A model generated the notes under the pieces. That model was not told where the DNA came from and did not search any database. It saw nothing but the letters and a program-made list of their open reading frames with translations. A DNA stretch of 64,000 bases, taken from positions 2,225,001 to 2,289,000 of the forward strand of contig NZ_MQUA01000013.1 in NCBI RefSeq assembly GCF_002943715.1, written 5' to 3'. This document shows positions 1-7,199 of this stretch, piece after piece. The position numbers and the translations under genes were made by a program. This DNA is from Polaribacter filamentus (lineage in GTDB: Bacteria; Bacteroidota; Bacteroidia; Flavobacteriales; Flavobacteriaceae). How positions within the stretch are numbered: the first letter of the stretch is position 1; every line of letters begins with the position of its first letter.

Positions 1-1
1 T

Positions 2-145
2 AGAAATAAAGATCTCGTAACCAAAAATTATGGATCAAAAGGGCACATCTCGTCATTATTAAACAAAAGAAAACCATTAACATTAGATTTAGCTAAAAGA
101 TTCCATAAAGAATTTGGAATTCCAGCTGCTGTTTTATTGGCATAA
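2..145 (+). CDS. HigA-like antitoxin, C-terminal end only
   Basis: The first 48 codons of the window are open in frame 2 and end with TAA at 143-145. The peptide reads as the last part of an XRE-type helix-turn-helix: a YGSKGHISSLLNKRKPLTL segment followed by LAKRFHKEFGIPAAVLLA. This matches the recognition helix and tail of HigA-family antitoxins, where a phrase like LNGKRPLTL and IPAEVLL is typical. HigA represses its own operon and neutralises the HigB mRNA interferase. The start and any partner toxin lie left of the window, so this is a partial gene. It is on the opposite strand to the AbiE pair further right. Confidence 0.6.
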   Translation, partial: RNKDLVTKNYGSKGHISSLLNKRKPLTLDLAKRFHKEFGIPAAVLLA

Positions 146-213
146 AAAGAATATTCTAATGGCTGTTTAGTAATGAGAATTAGAGTTAAAATTATTTAAT
201 ATTTTAATACTAG

Positions 214-352
214 TATTTTTTAAACCTAACTGAATTATTTTTTCTTTGTACCCGTTTTTATCGTTGCGTCTCTTATATAGGCAAATGCAATCCTCTTTGT
301 ATATGATGGACTTATAAAGAATATTTATTCTATGTTTATGGATAGATAAATT
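214..352 (-). pseudogene. Degenerate 3' end of a nucleotidyltransferase gene
   Basis: Read on the minus strand, this stretch gives a peptide containing KSIIYKED, DKNGYKEK and QLGLK. These align with KSIIYKEY, DKNWYKEK and QLGIK at the extreme C terminus of the intact nucleotidyltransferase encoded at 3927-5015. No upstream part of that gene is present here; the sequence runs directly into the direct repeat that starts near 371. It is therefore a diverged tail rather than a recent copy. With the recombinase lying against the intact gene, it suggests that a mobile segment entered the 3' end of such a gene. Confidence 0.6.
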
Positions 353-370
353 TGAATCCGTTTGTGTTCA

Positions 371-477
371 CTGCCGAACCTTTACCTTTAAATAGGTTGT
401 AGGTTTTTTAAATAGTATTGCAGCATAATATATTTTTTATATCAATACATAAGTTTGAACTTTCAACACTCAAGCTC
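371..477. repeat. 107-bp direct repeat, copy A
   Basis: This copy matches 2531-2637 at about 97 of 107 positions by eye, including an uninterrupted identical core from AGGTTTTTTAAATAGTATTG onward. The two copies are in the same orientation, 2160 bp apart, and bracket the AbiE toxin-antitoxin genes. Confidence 0.8.
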
Positions 478-618
478 AAAATTTTTTATAAGAAGGCTTT
501 TTAAATTAAATGTTTAGAGCACTTTTTTGTTTACACCTTGATTTTCAAAAAACAGAATAATTGACCCGTTGATAGTGAGTTATAGGTTTGAAATGATGTC
601 TTAAAATCACTCAATTTA

Positions 619-1512
619 CTAACTTAGTATTTCTGAAAGCGATGAATTGAATTTATTGAATTTTTCTTTATTGTTTTCTTTAAGTTTCGACAGATTTTGT
701 AATTTCCATCGAACCGCCGGGAATTTTTCAAAATCGTAAACAGACCAATCTGGATTTAATTTGCTAAATGCAAGTAAAAATTGTTTGTCGTAGGAAGTTA
801 AACTTTGGTTTATTATCTTAATTAGTGTTTGTCTAGTTTTTTCAAAATCTTGATAAGTAAACTCTTCTAGACTCATACCATTAAATTGATGTATCAATGT
901 TTGGCGTTGATCTATTAAGTTAGGATTAAGCATCTCATTTATAGGACGCTTACTACTTAGCAATAAGAGCAGAAATCCTTTTTTAATATTGTCAGTAAAT
1001 CCTTCGTTTTCTAATAAGTACTTTGTGTCGAATAAGTCCCGTGGATGTTGACGGTCTAAAGCTGCACATATTTTACCCCCATAAAGTTGTTCTAAGGGAA
1101 CCACGGAAATGGTACAGAAAGCATCAAATTCTTGCTGAGTTTTGTCACTTAATTGTAACTCAACGGGGTCGTTTAATAGCCCTCTGTTTATTTGGTTTAC
1201 TTCAATCTTTATAAGTGCTTTGTTATTATATATTTGAAGTTTTAACAATCTTTCTTTTAAGTTAATACGAATGTCTGGAAATAGTTTCTGAATACTAGTT
1301 TGTATTGTTTTGAGAGCAACAAGTATGTTTGCCAATGATGTTTCTCTATCTTCAATAGGTATATACGTTAAGTCTATATCCACGGATAACCTAGGCATAT
1401 CCCTAATGAATAAATTTATAGCCGTTCCTCCGTGCAATGCAAAGCATTTCTGCTTTGCGACTTCTGGCAATATTTTCAATAGTAAATTGACTTGTTCTTT
1501 ATAACTACTCAT
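619..1512 (-). CDS. abiEii: AbiEii-family nucleotidyltransferase toxin
   Basis: This 297-residue protein belongs to the AbiEii/AbiGii toxin family, nucleotidyltransferases that poison the cell and abort phage infection in type IV toxin-antitoxin pairs. The polymerase-beta-type active site is visible: HGGT at residues 27-30 and SVDID at 43-47, with two metal-binding aspartates. Later come GGKICAALDR (145-154) and PRDLFD (157-162), the family motifs III and IV. The start overlaps the antitoxin stop by 8 bp (1505-1512), the usual arrangement for translational coupling with the antitoxin first. Length is normal for the family and no lesion is seen. The substrate cannot be read from the sequence; related toxins modify tRNA. 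Confidence 0.88.
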   Translation of the reverse strand: MSSYKEQVNLLLKILPEVAKQKCFALHGGTAINLFIRDMPRLSVDIDLTYIPIEDRETSLANILVALKTIQTSIQKLFPDIRINLKERLLKLQIYNNKALIKIEVNQINRGLLNDPVELQLSDKTQQEFDAFCTISVVPLEQLYGGKICAALDRQHPRDLFDTKYLLENEGFTDNIKKGFLLLLLSSKRPINEMLNPNLIDQRQTLIHQFNGMSLEEFTYQDFEKTRQTLIKIINQSLTSYDKQFLLAFSKLNPDWSVYDFEKFPAVRWKLQNLSKLKENNKEKFNKFNSSLSEILS

Positions 1513-2269
1513 ATTCTGCTAATTCCTTTGGTACAGTGATACCGTAATTTGGTATGTAAACTCCATTTTTTGCCAGAGATCGTTTTCCTTTACCTATATT
1601 TATGCTCTCTAAGTTGATATATTTAAACCAGCTATGCCCCGATTTTTCTGCTATATATAGGAACAGTCGCTTTACTTTAATTGATTTACATTGTTCTAAA
1701 AGATCTTGAGCCTGTTTTGGCCTTAGGTTATTTAGTCCTTCCATTATTTCATAACACTCTAAAAGTTGTTGTTTTTTAGGGGATAAATAAAGGCATTCCA
1801 TTAAAGCTCTTATTGAATTTGATATTTTTAGGTTAAACATATTTTCTTCTAAAGACTGTATTCCTAATTTCTCTGGTAAAAAGGAAGTACTATAATAAAT
1901 GACTTTAAAACCCCAATTATAATTAGTGAACCATGTTGGCAAATTTTCGTTACTGCTACCAAACAGAACAATTTGTTGTGTATTCAATTCCAAATAATGC
2001 ATCTTACCTAATAAGGATAAAGCAGTTTTTCCACCTATATGAATACTAAAATTTGCCTGTTTCTGTAATGCATATATTGCGCCTTGATAAGTAGGTTTTT
2101 CTCCTACTCGCATCCAAGCACCTGTACCTATTGAATATAGCCACCCGCTTTTCTTATAACGATTTAATAGTTGTGTTGAAAACCCGTTTTTTGTTAACCA
2201 AGAGGTTAGATATACGGTTCCGGCAGGTTGTGATTTCAGTAATTGGTTTATTTTTTGTTCTTTTTCCAA
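1505..2269 (-). CDS. abiEi: AbiEi-family antitoxin and autorepressor
   Basis: The 254-residue product matches AbiEi antitoxins. It has an N-terminal winged-helix region (about residues 1-60, containing YLTSWLTKNGFSTQLLNRYK and a GWL turn) and a longer C-terminal domain used in the family for antitoxicity. AbiEi proteins bind inverted repeats in their own promoter. The only usable start in frame is TTG at 2267-2269, because a stop occurs a few codons upstream with no ATG between. That TTG lies inside a palindrome that I take to be an operator. The gene is upstream of, and overlaps, the toxin gene, as in known abiE operons. Confidence 0.85.
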   Translation of the reverse strand: MEKEQKINQLLKSQPAGTVYLTSWLTKNGFSTQLLNRYKKSGWLYSIGTGAWMRVGEKPTYQGAIYALQKQANFSIHIGGKTALSLLGKMHYLELNTQQIVLFGSSNENLPTWFTNYNWGFKVIYYSTSFLPEKLGIQSLEENMFNLKISNSIRALMECLYLSPKKQQLLECYEIMEGLNNLRPKQAQDLLEQCKSIKVKRLFLYIAEKSGHSWFKYINLESINIGKGKRSLAKNGVYIPNYGITVPKELAEYE

Positions 2270-2281
2270 ACTATTAGTTTG
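2267..2281. promoter_or_regulatory. Palindromic operator candidate 1, over the abiEi start
   Basis: CAAACTATTAGTTTG is a perfect palindrome with 7-bp arms around one T. It covers the TTG start codon of abiEi. The same 15 bp recurs at 2334-2348. AbiEi antitoxins are known to bind inverted repeats, so this is a candidate autoregulatory site. Confidence 0.55.
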
Positions 2282-2325
2282 TTTAATTATACGTTTTTAA
2301 ACTTTGCTTACGGTTTATTTAAAAT

Positions 2326-2333
2326 CAAATATA
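2326..2333 (-). promoter_or_regulatory. Candidate -7 box for the abiE operon
   Basis: On the minus strand this reads TATATTTG, matching the Bacteroidetes -7 consensus TAnnTTTG. It lies about 57 bp upstream of the abiEi start and between two operator palindromes. No clear TTG is seen at the -33 position. Confidence 0.45.
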
Positions 2334-2384
2334 CAAACTATTAGTTTGTTTAATCCTTTATTTTTAAACTAATTATATAGTTTA
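2334..2384. promoter_or_regulatory. Palindromic operator candidates 2 and 3
   Basis: CAAACTATTAGTTTG at 2334-2348 is identical to the palindrome at 2267-2281. A related inverted repeat follows at 2365-2384, TAAACTA and TAGTTTA separated by 6 bp. Both lie upstream of the -7 box, where a bound AbiEi repressor would block polymerase. Confidence 0.5.
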
Positions 2385-2530
2385 GTGTTGTAAAAACAAA
2401 TCGAGTTCAATTAAAGTGATACGTCTAATCGAAATTGTTCAGTAATTTTCAATAGTTAATTGGAATGATTCTAAGCGTATTAACCTAATGTCATCTTTCA
2501 AGAAGTTTGAACTCTGTCAATTCGAGCACA

Positions 2531-2637
2531 CTGTAGAGCCTTCACCCTTAAATTGGTTGGAGGTTTTTTAAATAGTATTGCAGCATAATATATTTTTTAT
2601 GTCAATATATAAGTTTGAACTTGCAACACTCAAGCTC
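2531..2637. repeat. 107-bp direct repeat, copy B
   Basis: Second copy of the repeat at 371-477, same orientation. Together the copies enclose the AbiE pair and its promoter, and copy B separates that pair from the recombinase gene. Confidence 0.8.
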
Positions 2638-2907
2638 CCTTTTTGTTGCTTTTGGATTGATAAACTGATTTTTAAAAATTAAACAAATGATTAAATATTA
2701 CTTCATATAGATTTAAGACTACAGTCCGTAGTCTTTTCAAAAATAAATCAATTTAAACCCTTTAAAACAAGTAATTTAACTTTTGTATTTTAAAAAAATA
2801 ACGTATATTTAAGTACTATAACTTGTTATAATTTAGCTCATATTTTGTTAAATTATAAATAAATACAAGTTATATTCATGTTAAATAATTAAAATAACAT
2901 ACGTTAT
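2638..2907. other. Recombinase leader region with inverted repeats
   Basis: No gene is seen here. ATAACGTAT at 2798-2806 and its reverse complement ATACGTTAT at 2899-2907 form 9-bp arms about 100 bp apart, the second touching the recombinase ATG. Imperfect ACTTGTTATAA/ACAAGTTA arms lie between them. These may be binding sites for the recombinase or for a regulator. Confidence 0.35.
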
Positions 2908-3924
2908 ATGCACGTTAATTTCTATAAAAAACCACAAATTAAGAGCCCAAATACACGCTTAAAAATAGAACATTCCGTTTTATTTTTAGATTATTTGGCC
3001 CATTTTATTTCCAATTCTGCCACAAAAAGAGTTCAAGGATATGGAACAGTAGGTTTGGCACACAACACCATTCGGACGTATAAATCGCTTTTTCGGATTG
3101 TAAAAGCCTATGAATTTGAGAAATCTGAGAAACTGTATTTGAATGCTATAGATAAATATACCGCCGAATCTTTTACCCGTTTTCTGAAAATTGAGCAGCA
3201 GTATAGTGATAATTACTGCGGTCAACTCTTAAAATTATTGAAAATTATTCTGCGTGATGCAGAGAAAAGTGGTTTGGAGGTTCACCCTTATTCCAATTAT
3301 ATTGAGTCTTTTAAGCAGAAGAGTTCAGATCGAATTCTTCATATTTTAAATCCGAAAGAGATTAAAACATTAAAGGAATTACAGCATATCCCAGCAGCAT
3401 ATACAGATAGTTATAATTGGTTATTGATTGGTTTGTGTATCGGGCAGCGAGTCTCAGATCTATTAAAATTAAGTCCGAATAATCTTAGAAAAGCGAGTTC
3501 TGGATTGTATATAGATATCTTGCAACAGAAAACAAAGAAGGCGGTAACTGTTGGTGTGGCTGACCCTTTGATTATTGAACTATTAGAAAATGAATTCCCA
3601 AGAAGAGTTTCACAAGTGGTGTTTAATAAACAAATTAAAGCACTTTGTAAAATGGCGGGAATTGAAGGATTGGTGTCAGGGTTTAAGAACAACCCAAGGA
3701 CAAGAAGAAAGGAAATTGTAAATGCTCCGAAATATGAATTTGTGACTTCACATATCATGAGGCGTTCTTTTGCGTCTAACTATTATGGAAAAATTGAAAC
3801 GCCACTGCTTATGAATATTACAGGGCATTCTAAAGAGAGTACTTTTTTGACTTATATTGGAACCCATCAAAATAAAGATGCTTTGGCAGATTTATTTATG
3901 CAACAAGCGGGAGTTATTTGGTAA
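2908..3924 (+). CDS. Tyrosine recombinase (phage-integrase family)
   Basis: The 338-residue protein has a SAM-like core-binding domain (about 20-135) and a C-terminal catalytic domain. All tyrosine-recombinase residues are present: Arg181 in GQRVSDLL, Lys208 in QQKTKK, His282 and Arg285 in HIMRRSFA, His307 in TGHSKES and the nucleophile Tyr316 in TFLTYIG. It should therefore be active. It is the only intact mobility gene of this island. Its stop codon is 2 bp from the stop of the convergent nucleotidyltransferase gene, which together with the duplicated gene tail at 214-352 suggests that the element uses that gene's 3' end as its site. Confidence 0.88.
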   Translation: MHVNFYKKPQIKSPNTRLKIEHSVLFLDYLAHFISNSATKRVQGYGTVGLAHNTIRTYKSLFRIVKAYEFEKSEKLYLNAIDKYTAESFTRFLKIEQQYSDNYCGQLLKLLKIILRDAEKSGLEVHPYSNYIESFKQKSSDRILHILNPKEIKTLKELQHIPAAYTDSYNWLLIGLCIGQRVSDLLKLSPNNLRKASSGLYIDILQQKTKKAVTVGVADPLIIELLENEFPRRVSQVVFNKQIKALCKMAGIEGLVSGFKNNPRTRRKEIVNAPKYEFVTSHIMRRSFASNYYGKIETPLLMNITGHSKESTFLTYIGTHQNKDALADLFMQQAGVIW

Positions 3925-3926
3925 TT

Positions 3927-5015
3927 CTACTTTTTTATTCCTAACTGCATTCCTTTTTCTTTGTACCAGTTTTTATCAGTTACTCTTTTAAACAACCAAA
4001 CTCGATACTCTTTGTATATTATGGATTTAAGAATAATGTATAATCTTACTTTAATAAATAGATAGATCTTAATGCTTTTGGGTTTACTTTTTGTTGGTAT
4101 GGGATTGGCAAACTGACTGTTAAAAGCACTTAAATAGGAAGCTGCCTTTTTTGTGTTTTTATAAGCCAAACTATCTACGGTATTAAAAACCTCATAACAA
4201 GCTGCTAAAAAACAATTCAAAGGATTAGTTAGTTTATCTAATACATTCACCGCAGCCATAGAATTCGTTTTTTTAGACAATAAAAAAACATCATAGGCAT
4301 TTCGTAAAGCCATTGTTTTATAATAAAAACCATTGTCGTTTATTTGATTTGCAATAATGGATAGGTTTAATTTATTTGCATAACTCAAAACAGTAACTCC
4401 TTTAATAACCTGACTATCTTTCTCTACAAAACTATAATTAAATTCGTTTTGGTACTTTTCTATTAAAAGTTCTTTATGAATTTCTACGGCTGCAATACTA
4501 CCTTTTTTTATAAGCCTTGAATAATGTCTATTTGTCGGAAGGGAAGGCGCTTTTCTATAATACCCAAACTCTATTAAAACTGTAATCGCTTTTGAATACT
4601 CTTCATTTGAGAAGATAAAATCAATATCACCAACCATACGTTCGGCAATATCCTCATAAATTCCAGCTAATAGATTACCCGTTCCTTTTAAAAAAATCGG
4701 TCTAATGTTATTTGCTAATAACAGGTTATTTAGTTCTTTTGCTTGTTTAAGGATTTGCTGGTTACGCCCCCTGTTTATATCGGTAATATGCTCCATGTAG
4801 CTCACCAACTCATGAGGTAAATACTGCAAGAAATCTGCACGTTGTAAATTGCAATACAATGAAGGAAACACATAATGGGCTGTACTCACTTTTACAACAG
4901 CATCCCAGTCTATAGAGGCTGATTTTAATTGCTTTTCTATTTCTTGTCTATTTTTTTCTTCCAAAGAAATAGTCAAACATTTGGCAATAAAAAACAAGGT
5001 TTCTTTATAATTCAA
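3927..5015 (-). CDS. Nucleotidyltransferase-like protein (PF14907-type)
   Basis: This 362-residue protein resembles the uncharacterised nucleotidyltransferase family PF14907, often found in polysaccharide and lasso-peptide loci. The signature is PIFLKGTGNLL at about 106-116 and ERMVGDIDF at about 125-133, a GT..DID arrangement of a polymerase-beta-like active site. The rest is mostly helical, with a basic C terminus. It is the last gene of the polysaccharide locus, about 25 bp after a small unknown gene. Substrate unknown; a role in modifying a sugar or nucleotide is inference from location only. Confidence 0.72.
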   Translation of the reverse strand: MNYKETLFFIAKCLTISLEEKNRQEIEKQLKSASIDWDAVVKVSTAHYVFPSLYCNLQRADFLQYLPHELVSYMEHITDINRGRNQQILKQAKELNNLLLANNIRPIFLKGTGNLLAGIYEDIAERMVGDIDFIFSNEEYSKAITVLIEFGYYRKAPSLPTNRHYSRLIKKGSIAAVEIHKELLIEKYQNEFNYSFVEKDSQVIKGVTVLSYANKLNLSIIANQINDNGFYYKTMALRNAYDVFLLSKKTNSMAAVNVLDKLTNPLNCFLAACYEVFNTVDSLAYKNTKKAASYLSAFNSQFANPIPTKSKPKSIKIYLFIKVRLYIILKSIIYKEYRVWLFKRVTDKNWYKEKGMQLGIKK

Positions 5016-5039
5016 TTGATTATTTTTTAATTAAAAAAG

Positions 5040-5333
5040 CTATTTGGTAGGATCTGGATCTTGATTGAAGTGATCTTCATTTTTCTCTTTTAATTGTTCC
5101 AGCGTGAATTTGTCTCGTACAGACTTTGTTTTTGGGAAGATATAATTAGACAGGGTTACAAAAACTTTTACCCGTTCTGTTTTTGTGAGTTTTTCTTGGT
5201 TTATAAGCAGATCATCCAAAACCTTTTCATAGAGCAGTTCCATCTTTTCTTTAATGGAAGGCCCTTCCTTTTTAGCAGGACCACGTTTGGATTTTTTTCC
5301 TGCTTTCTTTGCTGATTTTGGGTCGAATGGCAT
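5040..5333 (-). CDS. Small basic protein of unknown function
   Basis: A 97-residue protein with a strongly basic N terminus (KSAKKAGKKSKRGPAKK) followed by a predicted helical part containing KEKMELLYEKVLDDLL and RVKVFVTLSNYIFPK, and an acidic tail. I do not recognise a family with certainty. Small subunits of phage terminases and DUF5681-like proteins share the Gly/Lys/Ser-rich start, but the resemblance is weak. It sits 12 bp after the priming sugar-transferase gene, on the same strand, and is probably co-transcribed. Confidence 0.6.
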   Translation of the reverse strand: MPFDPKSAKKAGKKSKRGPAKKEGPSIKEKMELLYEKVLDDLLINQEKLTKTERVKVFVTLSNYIFPKTKSVRDKFTLEQLKEKNEDHFNQDPDPTK

Positions 5334-5345
5334 AATTTATATTTA

Positions 5346-6002
5346 TTAAAAACTTCGTTTTGGTAAATCTTTAAACCATTTTTCATAAAGTCTAGTTTCT
5401 GGAGCAACTATGACCCAAGCTGTTATAAAAATCAATTGAAAATCTAAAAATACAGAACGATATGATTGATACCACATCTCCAATTCACCTTTATAAGGAG
5501 CAATTACTCTTTTATAAAAATCATGTGGATCTTCACTCTCAGATGCAGCTGAGATCAAAGATTCTTCATCTCTAAAAATAATTGAACCAATCCCTGTCAA
5601 TCCCGGTCTAACATTATATATTTTTTTTTGAACATCATCTGAATACTTTTCAAAATCAACTTGCATCTGTGGTCTCGGACCAACTATAGACAAATCACCA
5701 ATTATAATATTTAATATTTGAGGCAATTCATTGATCTTTGTTTTCCTCAAAAATGATCCAAAAGGTAAAACTCTTGGATCATTTTTTAAGGTTAAACTGC
5801 CTGGTCCCATATTTGCACTATTTGAAAGCATTGTTGCAAATTTCAATATTTTAAAATTCTGGTTTTTATACCCTACTCTAGTTTGTGAATAAAACACCTT
5901 ATGTTCTCCTGTTAAAAGAAGTATTACAACTATGGGAACAAAAAAGGGTAATAAAATTAGAAGTACTAAAGTTGATAATAATATATCTATAATTCTTGGC
6001 AT
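5346..6002 (-). CDS. Priming sugar-phosphate transferase (PF02397 family)
   Basis: At 218 residues this is a small monotopic phosphoglycosyl transferase of the PglC/WcaJ C-terminal type. It would move a sugar phosphate from a UDP-sugar to undecaprenyl phosphate at the inner membrane and so start repeat-unit assembly. Residues 8-31 form the hydrophobic re-entrant helix; SQTRVG (39-44), LRKTKINELPQ (85-95) and GDLSIVGPRP (102-111) are the family motifs. The catalytic Asp-Glu pair known from PglC appears here as Asn91-Glu92, and the usual KFR is KFA, as in a subgroup I recall from Bacteroidetes. It follows a dehydratase/aminotransferase pair, which suggests a 4-amino-sugar substrate. Confidence 0.88.
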   Translation of the reverse strand: MPRIIDILLSTLVLLILLPFFVPIVVILLLTGEHKVFYSQTRVGYKNQNFKILKFATMLSNSANMGPGSLTLKNDPRVLPFGSFLRKTKINELPQILNIIIGDLSIVGPRPQMQVDFEKYSDDVQKKIYNVRPGLTGIGSIIFRDEESLISAASESEDPHDFYKRVIAPYKGELEMWYQSYRSVFLDFQLIFITAWVIVAPETRLYEKWFKDLPKRSF

Positions 6003-6005
6003 AAC

Positions 6006-7199
6006 TTACATTTTTTGATCTAAATGTTTACCAGTTTCTATGTGCATAAAATCTGGAACATATTTATTAATAACTTTTACGATATCTAATTTTACTGAAT
6101 CTAAATCACTAAAAACAGCTTCAAAATCATCCTCTACCTGTTGAAATGATATTTTAACTTCTGGAGTGTTGATAAATCCTAGTGAATCATACTTTTTTAT
6201 ATTATAATCTTCCTCTTCTGTATAGAACTCCTCATATGTTTTTTCTCCAGAGGTATCTGTTTTGAAAAAGTAAATAGGATACTGTCCCGAATTATTTACA
6301 ATATCATACTCTTTCGCTTCTTTTTCTGAATTCATATATATTGGCTCAAGCCCTTCTTCTTTTAAGTAATCTAAAGCGATGTCCTTAAAATAGATTTGAT
6401 CTTTATGAAAATCTAATTTAGGGAAGAAAATATTTCCTGAGTCCCCTAAAAATGTAGCCAATAAGCAAATTTGCCCCGATTGTTCTGGAGTCACAAAAAA
6501 ACGTTTAATATCAGATGGACACGAAAGTGGTTGTTTTTTATTTAGTCTATAAATGAATCCGTCTAATAAACTTCCATTCGAAAAAGCAACATTGGCAAAT
6601 CTAGCGGTTGATACTCTAAAGTTATTCTTCTTTGATAAAATTAATTTTTCCATTAAACTTTTTGAGGCTCCCATAATATTTACTGGATTAGCGGCTTTAT
6701 CAGTAGAAACACTAAAAAAATAATTTGGTGGATTTCCTTCACTGAGGTTTAAAAGTTTGATGGCCCCAAAAACATTGTTTTTAATTAGAGCTTCAACAGA
6801 AATTTTATCTTTTTCTGAACGTACATGTTTATGAGCTGAGAAATTTGAAACAACATCCCAAGTATCTGAATTAAATATTTTATCAAATGTATTACTCAAT
6901 AAATTTACTGGATAGGTAATATATTCAGGATTATAGTCCAATAAATTTGAGCTTCTCAAATCTCTTGTTAATTCAGTTAAACCATTCTCATTAATATCTA
7001 CTACGGTAATTTTTGAAGGTTTGTATTTTAAAATTTGTTGAATATAGCTAGAGCCTATTGTACCCGCGCCACCAATTATTAATATTTTTTTTTTATTAAT
7101 TTTTGAATTTAAAAATTCACTTTGCGTTATTAAATCGTGAATAAAAGGATTCTCTTTAATATTTCTAACTCTAGTGGAAAGCAATTTACTTATATTCAT
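6006..7199 (-). CDS. Nucleotide-sugar 4,6-dehydratase (CapD/PglF-like)
   Basis: The 397-residue protein is an extended short-chain dehydrogenase of the polysaccharide biosynthesis family PF02719. It has a NAD-binding GGAGTIGSS at about 43-51 and the family active site STDKAANPVNIMGASK, in which Met replaces the usual Tyr before GASK, as in soluble WbpM/PglF-like dehydratases. The probable reaction is conversion of UDP-GlcNAc to a 4-keto-6-deoxy sugar. Its start overlaps the aminotransferase stop by 4 bp (ATGA), and the priming transferase follows 3 bp after its end. The three genes resemble the PglF-PglE-PglC module. The exact sugar cannot be read. Confidence 0.83.
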   Translation of the reverse strand: MNISKLLSTRVRNIKENPFIHDLITQSEFLNSKINKKKILIIGGAGTIGSSYIQQILKYKPSKITVVDINENGLTELTRDLRSSNLLDYNPEYITYPVNLLSNTFDKIFNSDTWDVVSNFSAHKHVRSEKDKISVEALIKNNVFGAIKLLNLSEGNPPNYFFSVSTDKAANPVNIMGASKSLMEKLILSKKNNFRVSTARFANVAFSNGSLLDGFIYRLNKKQPLSCPSDIKRFFVTPEQSGQICLLATFLGDSGNIFFPKLDFHKDQIYFKDIALDYLKEEGLEPIYMNSEKEAKEYDIVNNSGQYPIYFFKTDTSGEKTYEEFYTEEEDYNIKKYDSLGFINTPEVKISFQQVEDDFEAVFSDLDSVKLDIVKVINKYVPDFMHIETGKHLDQKM

